Shown here: positions 11,959 to 22,076 of the stretch, one piece after another
Numbering within the stretch: the stretch's first letter is position 1
Layout: the number at the start of each line of letters is the position of its first letter
Assembly: GCA_030248135.1 (NCBI GenBank)
Contig: JASANC010005145.1
Location: 44,925-108,924 of the forward strand
Direction of reading: 5' to 3'
Source: Theristus sp. LFF4_11
Lineage: Eukaryota > Nematoda > Chromadorea > Monhysterida > Xyalidae
Length of the DNA stretch: 64,000 nt
The notes under the pieces: generated by a model
Told to the model about the DNA's origin: nothing
Database searches by the model: none
What the model saw: the letters and a program-made list of their open reading frames with translations, nothing else
Position numbers and translations under genes: made by a program

Positions 11959-13046
11959 ATGTACACCTATCCCAACGGTAGCCAAGCGCCCGTTAGCTGG
12001 GGAAACGTCGGTTATGGAGGTAACTTCAACGATTATCATCAATACAACAGTCAATTCGTGCCGACTTCGACGCCCATTCCAATGCCATCGCCGCCGCAAT
12101 ATGCCCCACCTGCTGTATTTCCAAAGTAAGGATTATTTTTTGTTTGCATTTGTTCGAAAGATTCAACACTGAGCGAAAAAGTTCCTGAAACTTTTTGTTT
12201 CAGCTACCCCGCTCCAATGCAAACCTTGCAATACGCGTCCTGGCCAAACACCAATCCCGTGCAAGCGCCGTTCAACCAAGCGCAACCCACCCTTTCAAAT
12301 CCGCAACCACGACCGCAAACGATTCTGATGCTGATGCCGCAAAAAGGCCACGCCTCATCCTCTGACATTCCGGTGAAGTCGACGTCGCGCAGCACCAGCT
12401 ACGTGCCGCTAAAGCCGCACTTAGCCGATTTCGAAAGCATCGAGAAACGGCGTCAAGCGGAGCGACAACTCCAGCAGCAGCAACGACGCCAACAACAACA
12501 ACAAGCGGAGTCGGATGATGGTAATTTGTTTCAGAAGGTAAGGGTATTCATAAATGTATTCATGAAATTGACTTTGTCAGAGTTCAGTTTCGCACGTTTC
12601 ACGCAGATAACTAGAGAAACAACCAAACTGTTTCACATTTTTCCGAGTGCGCCATTACCAACAATGGTTTACCGGTTTTTATGTGTCAGGAAAAAACTTG
12701 TTTGATTTCCGTTTTCCCATTTTTTCCCAGCACCCAAAAGTGTCCAGAAGTTGGCGCCCTTCAATTAAAAATCAAAAATACAGTCGAACAAACGAACAAA
12801 GAGCTGGATCTGGGCAAAAACCAAATCACATTTCAGGCACTGGTTGTTCAACAGAGTGAAATCGACGACCCGCCGAAGTCTGAAGAGCCGAAGACGACGA
12901 CCGGAGAAGAGCCGAAAAAGAAGAAAGAACGAAAGAAAGAGTCCGACGAAGCGAAACAGGAACAGGAAGAAGAACTTGCAGAACGGCAAGATGAAGGAGA
13001 CGGCGACGGTGATCAAAAAAGCAGTAAAATTTGTGTGGTTTTGTGA
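11959..13046 (+). CDS. Unrecognised Pro/Gln-rich protein with C-terminal CaaX-like box
   Basis: I do not recognise the family. Proposed exons are 11959-12125, 12204-12520 and 12748-13046, joined by the GT-AG sites that keep one open frame (about 260 residues). The N-terminal part is rich in Pro, Gln, Asn and Tyr (PIPMPSPPQYAPPAVFP). The middle has KSTSRSTSYVPLKPHLADFE and then a glutamine/arginine coil (RQLQQQQRRQQQQQ). The C-terminal third alternates Lys and Glu. The protein ends KICVVL: Cys at position -4 with two aliphatic residues and Leu is the pattern read by geranylgeranyltransferase I. An alternative start at 11770 would add 63 residues. Expression is unproven, but codon use in exons 1 and 2 resembles the neighbouring genes. 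The exon 2 donor at 12521 was chosen because the stronger-looking one at 12538 leads out of frame. Confidence 0.6.
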
Positions 13047-14156
13047 AAAAATATGGCAGCGAATCTCTGATCGCGGCGAGTGACTAATTTACGAAAACAT
13101 TTTCATGTTCAAAACACTTTTGGGCTTGTGGTGTTGAATGGCACAGAAAAAGTGGGGCTTGTCAGACTTTAAGCTCACACTGACAGGCGTGCACACTTTG
13201 ACCGCAAATAAAATTTGAATGAAATGAAGTTGTTTCGGTTTGGACGTGGCAAAAACTTTCCATAGCACAGCAAGCACAAAATGTGCCAGATAAAGACGAA
13301 GAAAAAGACAATAACGTCAATTTTCCAATTTAGAGTAAGGGCCAAAGCAAGAAGCAACTATGCGTTAGCTTCAAATATGCGTCCGTCATTGTTGGATGCT
13401 GCGCTTTTCTTGTTGTTATAACAGTGAAATGTGGGTGCCGTTTGCATTTTTGGTTCATCTCATCGCGTCACTTTCGCAAATTATTGGTCGGACGAACTGC
13501 AGTTGGTTGAAACATCTAGTTACAAAGTACCACAGCTCGTGTTGAAAACGCAAATTTTTCGCAAAGCTTCATTATGATATGCACCTGCCGCGCATCCGCA
13601 TTGCTCATTGCTCATGATCCACTGGCGCGCGTGCACACGCTCCGCCCTCAACATAAACTCGTTCAAAACGCAGTTATTTTTATTCTTGCTTTCTTAAAAA
13701 GGCTTGGCTTAGGTTAGGATTAGGTTGGGAACAGGTTTTGCTTAAGATTAGGCTTAGGTTTGGTTTTTAGGTTCAGGTCCGTTTTAGCAATGTCCGAGAA
13801 CAACCAATTGTAGCGCGTGAGTTAACTGGAGCGTAATATCATAAAACGTGCCAACCAGTTATCTTTATCATTTGCCGATCAAAGTTGTAAGACCTTACCT
13901 GCATGGACCATGACCATATCGTTGAATCGTATTAATATATGTACGATCTATTTACTTGCACGCACAGCACACTTGAGCGGAGTCGGAGTGGAGTGAAATA
14001 AAGCAATGTAAAGTGTATTGAGTTTTTTCTGTCAGATATGCCTTACTTGAATAAGTGCTACTTTGAAGACACAGACACTTTGTTCGCTGGTTTTCTTATC
14101 TTACAATACAATTCAACAATTCAATCAGATCCAAACAGGCTTACTTGCCGTAAAAT
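13047..14156. other. Intergenic region with degenerate TTAGG-like motifs
   Basis: No exon was found. Around 13700-13780 there are repeated variants of TTAGG (GGCTTAGGTTAGGATTAGG and further copies). They are too irregular to be a true telomeric array and may be an old interstitial remnant or simple chance enrichment. Confidence 0.35.
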
Positions 14157-16868
14157 ATGCCTGCATCTGACATTTGGCAACATGCAAGCGGGATGCACCA
14201 GCCGATCGGTGGAATGCCGATGCAGCACACGAGCACGGTCGTCTACGATCAGGGCACCACGAAGATAACGCCCGTCACCGACTCGGAGGTCTATCGGTGC
14301 GTGGTTTTTTTTGTTTTTTTGAATTCGTGTTTTGTGTTTTCGTTTGTGAATTTGTTTTTTAGCTTGAATGAACTCGGTTGCCATGTGTTAGGTCAAACCA
14401 CACCCAGATGAGCTTCCCGCCGTATGGTCGATTTGGCTAAGTTGTAGCGTTGACTGATTGTACCGATACTGATTTGCCTGTTTCTAATATCCATGTGTTT
14501 TCCTGTTTTGTGACATGAAAATATAATGGCCGTCTTACATTGTTTAGAGATTGATCTTTTACTCTTTCCTGTGCCAAGTGAGAAAGTCGGACAGTTTTCC
14601 CAGATTTGATCTTTACTTTCTATCAGTGTTGGCGTGTACGGCTGGCGCAAACGGTGTCTGTATTTCTTTATTCTGTTATTGACGGTCGTTATCGTCGCCA
14701 ATCTCGCATTGACCGTCTGGATCATGAGTGTGCTCGACTTCACGTCGGTACGCAGAACTTTCTTTCGTTGAAAGTCATTTTTTACATTTCCTTTCTTACT
14801 CAGATGAAATAATCGCACATGTGAACTGTGAGCTGATGAAAATGTGATTGGTGCGTGTTTCAATGGTTCATATTGCACATTTTCTTTCAGCGCGGCATGG
14901 GCGCGTTAACGATCACAGACGACGGCATTCGAGTGACTGGAAAGGCGGAGTTCGATCGGCCCGTCCATTTTCGGCAGGTGTCAACAGCGGCAGTGAGTTT
15001 CAGCAACTTCAGATGATGGGAGCATTTATTGGTTGCAAGTTGGCGAGATACAACGAATCATTTTCACCATCAGAACGAAACACAGTGAAGCCAACATTAT
15101 CCATTTCACATTCAAACATTTGAGAACGGGGCACGTTGATTGACTGCATCGAAATAAATGACCAATCTGTCTGCTTCATTCAAAAGCAACGAATCAGCGA
15201 GTTGTTCGTACTATTGCGTTTCCACTACACGTTCACCGTTTCGCGCGTTGTTACTCTGCACTCCTAACAAACAAGCATTACACCTTTATACCAGGGTGTC
15301 CCGCTGAGCATCAACAGCGACCGTGGCGTGTTCCTGAATGCTCGCAACGCCTCCGGCGCTGTCACCAGTCGACTGTCGCTAGCAGCAGACGGCAGCATTC
15401 AGGCGGTCTGCGATCGATTTGAAGTCGGTCGTTGATTTCGGCTTTTTGGGTTTTGAAATGGTTTGTGTGGGTATTTCGAGATGATTTTTTATACTGTATT
15501 TCACGTTCAGGTACGAAACAGCGATCGTGATTTGTTGTTCTTCACGGACAAAGACGAGGTGGGCGTGCGTGTGCCGAATCTGCGAAATATCGGTGAGATT
15601 TATTATTATTTTTTATTGGTTTTTTAGTTGTTTTTTCAGTTCTTTTAGTTTTTTGTAGTTTTTTTTATTTGTTTTCTCTCCAAGTTCTGCCGTCTGTTAG
15701 TTTATGTTATGTGTGTGTGTGGTACAGTCAATCTCGCTAATATATGCAACTAGCTGATTGGTTGGTCATAGCAACTCTCAGCACCGATTGGTTAATCATG
15801 AGCAGTTCTCAGCGCTGATTGGTTGGTCATCACGTCACGTTCGCGTCATGTTGCATATATTTTCCAGGTGGACGGTATGTTTTGCGGTCAAGAGTATTTC
15901 TCAATCTCAAATTATAAAAAACCTTCAGACGAAGCAGGCGCTGTGTTCGACGGCGCGATCCAGACGACGCTGATTCGACCAGAGGCCGACAGTCCGTTGC
16001 GGTCAGTTTGGCAATTTGTCGCGAAAATTCTGGATTTTTCTTCCAACGAGTCGGCCGGCAGAGTTCAAAACAGTATGATTGCTTGATTGAAATAATTTAT
16101 TCTGCAACGCTGTATCAAAATAAAGGCAATGAACGAACAGAATATTTTTTCATTTTATTATATTTTTTCGTTCTTTTCCATCAAGACTTGAATCACCAAC
16201 ACGCGGCCTCGAAGTGGATGCGTCACAGGACATTGAGTTGTTGTCGCGCGCCGGCGACATCACGACGATGTCGTTGCTTGACACACGATTCGAGGCGAAA
16301 CGGGTGAGTCTGTTTTGATTGTTGTTGTGGAACAAACATTGAAATGGTTTTGTGAGACATTCTGGATTCTTGAGTCAGACAGAGAACGTTTCAAGGGAAG
16401 AGACTGTATAAACAACGCAGCGCGATCGCAATGCACTCCGCTTATCCCCATTTCATTTCATTTCATTTCATTTTTATTTCGCGACCCGCAGGAACCCCGA
16501 TAAAACTGCAAGAACAGCGTATCACTTTTTTCGGCTTTCGGTACCGCATTTTCGGTGTCTTCGTTCACTCGTTGAGAATGCGTGCCGGGAAGCTGGCTTG
16601 CTGCTGATTTGACCAATCAGCGTGTTTTGGAAATCAAGCAGCGACAGCCAGTCTGACACGTGCACTTTCATTTCTTTCTTTTCTGAATCATCCTCAGGGC
16701 GACATCCATTTCGCGGGCAAGAACATTTTCATCGAGGGCCTACAGGAGGGCGCGCAGGCAGGGGGTCAAGTCCAGTACCACGTTTGTATCTGCCAGAATG
16801 GACGGCTGTTCCTGGCCAGGGGCGATGCAGCAACCGACTGCAGGGCGGATCGCCACATTTGTCAGTAG
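14157..16868 (+). CDS. Delta/gamma-sarcoglycan
   Basis: This is a type II membrane subunit of the dystrophin-associated sarcoglycan complex, which ties the muscle cell membrane to the extracellular matrix. Eight exons: 14157-14296, 14627-14747, 14891-14992, 15295-15423, 15511-15592, 15929-16001, 16186-16303, 16698-16868; 311 residues against about 290 in vertebrates. The juxtamembrane motif [14 protein letters not shown] and the following helix (to about residue 80) are nearly identical in pattern to vertebrate delta and gamma forms. [23 protein letters not shown] and [12 protein letters not shown] continue the extracellular beta region. The C terminus has the conserved cysteine cluster ([16 protein letters not shown], then two more Cys), needed for folding. 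One N-glycosylation sequon (NAS) is in exon 4. Intron 5 contains a miniature transposon. Delta, gamma and zeta forms cannot be separated by eye. Confidence 0.95.
15725..15875. mobile_element. Miniature inverted-repeat element (family C), copy 1
   Basis: The element begins CAGTCAATCTCGCTAATATA and ends, in reverse complement, with a matching terminal repeat around AAAATATATGCAACATGACG. It shares almost every base with the copy at 19394-19545. Its interior repeats GATTGGTTGGTCAT twice. It lies in intron 5 of the sarcoglycan gene. CAGT-type ends suggest the Tc1/mariner group; the target duplication is unclear here. Confidence 0.8.
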
Positions 16869-18097
16869 AAAATGGAATTGAAAACTTTGAAATCAGTTTT
16901 TCAAATTAAAATTTGGTGCTTGACATTGCTTTCGATGTGGAGTGGTTCTCGAATCGACTCGTAAATTAAAAGTTTGGGATATTTTTCACCAGTTTTTCCG
17001 TTGTTGGCAATTGGCATAAGTTGTTTCATTCGAGTTTTGTTATTACTTTGCGTTTAGTGAGCAGAATTGTACGGATAGTGTCTAGTTTTTCTCTCTCGTT
17101 TTTTGTGTTTTGTTATTTCTGTGGTTTCGAACTGATTTTTTTCAACGTTTTTGAATTCGACCTTACTGACTGTCACTCAATTCTGTAACTGTCAGAAAAC
17201 ATAATATTTTTTCAGTTCAATTTTATTTGTTCAATTCCATTTTTCGATTAACCAATTTTATGTCATCTTGTAACATTTTTCATGACCTTCAGGCTTTTGA
17301 TATTTTGGTGGTGCTTTAGATTTTTGTTTTGAGTGCTATATTTAGCCTTGCCAGCCTTATCAAAGATCACAGATACTCTTGCTCATGTTTTTGATGTGTG
17401 TGCGATTTGTAAAATCTCACATTTTTTCTTATCTGAAACCAAAGCTACTTTATCTTTGTTGGTGCTACTTTTTTTTATTTGTTTGCGCGCCGGTTCCGGA
17501 AACCCTAAGGTACCAAATTCCGGCGGAAACGGGCAATACTGCCCCGAGCCCAATTTACCCTCGGCTCTGGAGGGAGTAGACCATTAGATTAGATCTTATT
17601 GGTCACTTTAGTGTCTCTATTGTGTGTCTTGTCCGCAGCGAGGTTCGAACTTTCCACCTACAGAACGGCAGGCGAAAGCCCTACACCTGCGCTACAGACG
17701 CTACATGTAAATTGTTTTCAATTTGACTCATTTTCCATTGTTTGTTTGATAACAATTTCTTGAGCCTGCTAGTCCAGTTTTCCGTATTCCATGTGTCACT
17801 TGAAAAAAGTCCAATAAAATCAAACTAGTCAGCACGGGGCTGGCCTTTTCTCAGTTTATTATGGTGCTCGCTCCGGTGGTGAGCTGCTTTCCATTCTGTC
17901 TTCTGAGGCCGTGTATTTTTGTGTTTCAACCGTCTCAACGTCATTTGATCACGTTTCATAGTCAAGCACGGACAATTGTGCAGTTCCGCAGTTCCGGAAC
18001 TCAAAACGTTCTCATTTGACGAACTGCACAACGTGTCTGGGACTCGGAAATGATTTGCAATGATTTGAAGTCAACTGGAAACTGAAGAACAGCAGAA
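16869..18097. other. Intergenic region between sarcoglycan and PIG-M
   Basis: No exon was found. The region holds T-rich sequence that probably includes the sarcoglycan 3' untranslated region, then a tRNA-like repeat (listed separately), then the PIG-M leader. Confidence 0.4.
17620..17705 (-). repeat. tRNA-derived sequence, probably the head of a SINE
   Basis: Read on the minus strand, the sequence has an A-box-like TAGCGCAGGTG and a B-box-like AGTTCGAACCT, spaced as in a tRNA gene. GTCTGTA at the start can pair with TGCGGAC after the B box as a seven-base acceptor stem. The T-arm stem is mismatched and the D-arm offset is irregular, so a working tRNA is unlikely. The neighbouring sequence from about 17480 may be the SINE body. 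Confidence 0.4.
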
Positions 18098-21000
18098 ATG
18101 TTTGGCGAACATTGGGGTCTTGCGAGCTTGCTGTTCCTCGGATCGCTCGGCCGATTTCTGCTGATCTATTACGGTCGAATACAGGATTACTTGTTTGAGG
18201 TATGGCTCTGGTGTTTTGTGGATTGGTTTTCAGTTCTTATCTGATTTGGAACGCTGGCTCTTGGACAAAACTGTGTTGCCCTTGGACAACAAAGCACGTA
18301 TGGTCAGCAACCGTTGGCCTGATTTGAGCGCATGAGTTTGCTTGGATCACCAATTCGTGCGCTTTACTAGCGGGTGGTTGGTTGAGTTTTCATCATACTC
18401 TGCACTCTATTCTGCTTTCAGCTGAAGTTCACCGACCTCGACTACAGGGTGTACACGGACGCCGCAAAGTACGTCAGTCTCGGAGAGTCGCCGTACCGGC
18501 GTGCCACCTATCGTTACACGCCGTTGCTTGCGTTCATACTGCAGCCAAATGCTCGTTATCCGGATTTCGGTCGGTGCAAAAGTTGCCTGAACCTGCACAA
18601 GAAATGCGAAACTTCTGAAGTTCAGTTTTGGTGAAAGCATCTTTTATGATTTTGGAACGATAATTCACATGAAACTGCATTGTACCAATTCGCCACTTTG
18701 GAGTTCAGGACTCTTGCAACAGTTGCGCTGAATGGTTGTAGTTCGTTGTTGTCCATCGGTCATGAGATTCTGAAGTTCAACGATTCAACGAAGTCTGAAA
18801 AAATACATTGATTGATAGGTGAAGACACCGGTCAACATTTCTGTGCCACTATCATCACTCAACCTCCAAGGCAATGCGTCACCAATACAATCAAATTAAT
18901 TTGGTTGTTGTTGTTCATGGCCCGGGTGTTGTATTGCTCGCGTTCGGTAGGTTGACCGAGGAATGGTAGCGTTTCGCCAATTATTCGTCGCACGTCCAAC
19001 CGAACAGTGCAACATGCACAGGCAAGTTCGTGTTCGCCATCGCCGACCTGTTCGTCGCGTGGCTGCTGTACCGGATCGCGCGCTGCCGCCTGCTGCGCCG
19101 ACTGCGTTCGACCGCGATCGCCGAACGTGTCGCGCTAAGGGCGATGGGCGTTTGGCTGTTCAATCCGTTGACGGCGGTCGTGTCGGCGCGCGGCAATGCG
19201 GACGTGCTCGTGTGCGCGGCGGTGCTCGGCGTGCTGTGCGTGCTGGTGGAGCGGCCGAAACAGGCACGCGCTGGAGAATCGCACGTTGATTGATTGAACT
19301 CATCGCTGGCAATCTGCAGTGACACTAATTTGTTTTTGTTTTTTTTGTCGCTGGCATTTCCGAATCTGACCGCGGCATGTTGCTCGGCTGCTGCAGTCTT
19401 ATCTCGCTAATATATGCAACTAGTTGATTGGTTGGTCATAGCAACTCTCAGCACCGATTGGTTAATCATGAGCAGTTCTCAGCACTGATTGGTTGGTCAT
19501 CACGTCATGTTCGCGTCATGTTGCATATATTTTCCAGATGGACTGTAGTTGCAAACGCTTTCAGTGGTTCGTCGCGTCGCTGGTGCACGGCGCTCTCGCG
19601 ATCCACCTGAAACTTTACCCTGTTATTTACCTGCCGAGTGTTTTCCTGTACTTTTCGCCTGTGATGCTGCCTGAGCAGCCGACCGAACATCCGCAAAATG
19701 GCAATTTTTGGCGACTTTGTCGACTTGGATGGCGTCAAATAAAGTGCTGGCTGACGAATTACACCGGAATCGCGTATTGCTTGGTCCGTTTCGGTCGGAG
19801 TTCATTGTTCATTACGGCTGATTGGTCGTACAAACTGGATACAGCCAATCACTTTTTCTTTGTGCCTATTTAGTAGATTCCTAATTCTATTGACCGTTAT
19901 TGACTTGTTGATCAGGCAGGCTGTGCGTTTGGACAGTGGTGCAACCAAGATCCAATTATCCATTAGCAAAAGTTTGGACGGTAGCAAAGCTAATGAATCC
20001 AATCAAATCAATCACGGGTTATAATAATCTGAAATAGAGGTGGCAAAGAAAAATACGTGAGTTTTTTTTTCACCTTTAGTCTAAAACCAGTGCATGGGCA
20101 GATAGTATGGAGTTTCATTTCGCTCGTTATCGTTACAGTTCGCCACGGGCGTTTGCGCGTGCAGCTTCTACGTGTGCTACCGGTGCTACGGCGACACATT
20201 CCTGAACGAGTCTCTGCTGTACCACGTTCGACGCACGGACGCACGTCACAATTTCTCGCCGTATTTCTACCCGCTCTACCTAAGTCGAGACAATGAAACA
20301 TTAATGGGAGTGTTGGCCGCCGTGGCGTTCCTCCCGCACGCAGTCTTGGTTGTGGTGTTCGCGTTTCGGTTGGTTCTTTTTTGTTGTTTTGGAATGGTGT
20401 TAGAGGCGGTTTGAGCCGTGACACTGTCACTGATAAACAGTTTGTCGTGCGCGCTTAAGCACAGCACAGCTAGTCTCCTCAAATTATCCGACTTCCTTGT
20501 TTGCTAGCCCAATTGGATTCGTTGACTGGAGATACATTTGACTTATCCCGTTGTAGCATTATCCGTGTTTGCGCAGTAATCTAAACTCTAGAACACACCC
20601 CCGGGGCGCGACGATCTGGGGCGCACGTGCCACCTTGAGGTGAACCAACAATTCGCACCCGCCAGCCCGCAAATCTGCACCGCATTGCGGCAAACGCACT
20701 TCATTTCACACCAGCACACGGTTGCACGGGTATATACAGTCCATCTGGCTAATTTGTGCAACTCGCTGATTGGCTGGTGGCGCACACGTTGATGCGCGCA
20801 TTCGGTGCAGGCATTGCTGTGGAGGCGGAGTTCCACTGGACTGTATATGTTCCATAACAACCATCATACAAAATTTGCCAGGTTCTCGCAAAGCAACCTG
20901 CCATTCTGCTGGTTCATCAGTACGTTCGCGTTCGTCGCCTTCAACAAAGTGTGCACGTCGCAGTACTTTCTCTGGTATCTCTGTCTGTTGCCGATCGTCT

Positions 21001-21245
21001 ACGCCGATCTGGCCGTCCAGCCCGACGTTTACAACGATCTACGAGCGGCCGCTCTCGGAATCGTCTGGTTCGCCGCACAGGGCTGCTGGCTCGCGGCGGC
21101 TTATCTGCTGGAGTTCCAAGGTTGCAACACGTTCGGCGTTGTGTGGCTGTGCAGTGTTGCGTTCCTGGTGGTGAACTGCGTGATAATGGCGAGGTTGATC
21201 GAGGCGTTTGGTAGGATGGCGGCCGTGAAGTTGAGGGCGGAGTGA
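18098..21245 (+). CDS. PIGM: GPI mannosyltransferase 1 (PIG-M)
   Basis: PIG-M adds the first mannose to the glycosylphosphatidylinositol anchor precursor on the lumenal side of the ER, using dolichol-phosphate mannose. Six exons: 18098-18199, 18422-18569, 19022-19284, 19565-19783, 20139-20368, 20882-21245; 441 residues against about 423 in humans. The essential acidic motif is present as [14 protein letters not shown] (Asp39 and Asp41), followed by [49 protein letters not shown] and LEFQGCNTF are hallmark segments. Many hydrophobic stretches fit a polytopic ER protein. The exon 3 and 4 donors (CAC|GTTGAT, TTG|GTCCGT) are weak but are the ones that keep frame and family alignment. Introns 3 and 5 carry miniature transposons, the first ending only about 19 bases before exon 4. 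Confidence 0.93.
18888..18950. repeat. Short dispersed repeat, copy 1
   Basis: A stretch around AATCAAATTAATTTGGTTGT followed by TGTTGTTCATGGC resembles bases 22640-22680. It lies in intron 2 of PIG-M. Only about 45 bases match, so the boundaries of any element are uncertain. Confidence 0.35.
19394..19545. mobile_element. Miniature inverted-repeat element (family C), copy 2
   Basis: It is a near-identical copy of 15725-15875 in the same orientation, starting CAGTC and ending GACTG. Terminal inverted repeats are about 29 bases with a few mismatches. It lies in PIG-M intron 3. The last bases of the element plus a short tail form the polypyrimidine region before exon 4 (exon 4 starts at 19565), so the insertion may influence that splice site. 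Confidence 0.8.
20737..20843. mobile_element. 107-base inverted-repeat element (family D) with TA duplication
   Basis: The element starts CAGTCCATCTGG, ends CCACTGGACTG, and is flanked by TA on both sides. TA target sites and CAGT ends are characteristic of Tc1/mariner-type elements. Its left end (CAGTCCATCTGGCTAAT) resembles the family C ends, so both may use the same transposase. It sits in intron 5 of PIG-M. Confidence 0.65.
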
Positions 21246-22076
21246 ACGTAGGGCGTGCGGGGTAAAGGGCAACGTCCGGGAATTCCACACTTTTAGTCAC
21301 ACGTGATTGCAATCTGAAGATATACAGTCAGAAACAAATGCACCGGCACGAAGGCGATATTACACTGCGTGTGCGTCGCAGCGTTCGGATGCCTGTGCGT
21401 TTGTTTGTGGCTGTGCAACAAAAAAAATTGAAACTGCGTGTGGAGATTGAAGAAGGCACCGTCTGATTTTTCGCGTTCCAGTTTTGGATTGGAGTGGAGT
21501 GCTGTATTATGGCTTGTGAACATTTATGCAATTCAGTTTTCGAACTCAGTTCGATTAAACTCTGGCAATATGCTCTTCAGCTTCAATTTAGTCTGCAATG
21601 AGCAAGTTTTGAGATTTTTACCACCAATGAAACTTTTTTTGTGGCTACTCAGTCAGCGAGTCCCTGTTGTGTTGTGTATGTGTTGTTCTGTCATTCGGTT
21701 AATTGTTTTGTTTTGCTTCAATTTATGTTTTGTGTTGCATTCACAATTTTGCCAAAATACATTCCGATTCCAGTCCAGCGAATTGACGGTTTTGCTTGAT
21801 CTCTCTGTTGTACAATCAATGCGTGTTTTTATGTTTTTTTGTTCAGCATAATTTATAAAGTGTCGTCAGCAGATTTTCGCTTTCTCTGTTGTGAGTCTTC
21901 CATTTTCATTTTTTTTCTTAATGCAGCGGATAAAAATTGACAACAAACAATTGGTCGGTTTCATGAATATCTCCAAAACGGCATTTCTTACCAGTGCAGG
22001 CACTTTTGCTTGGTAATTTTTCATCCGTTTTGTATCTTATAAAAAGGATATCCGTTTTTTTTTTGAAACAGCGAAA
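21246..22076. other. Intergenic region between PIG-M and DPH5
   Basis: No exon was found in these 831 bases. A T-rich run ending GAAACAG lies seven bases before the DPH5 start codon and looks like a splice acceptor. This would fit either an upstream non-coding exon or spliced-leader trans-splicing as in nematodes. Confidence 0.35.

Noticed and set aside
17620..17705. Functional tRNA gene
   Set aside because: The T-arm stem has mismatches and the D-arm spacing is wrong, so a tRNA-derived repeat is more likely.
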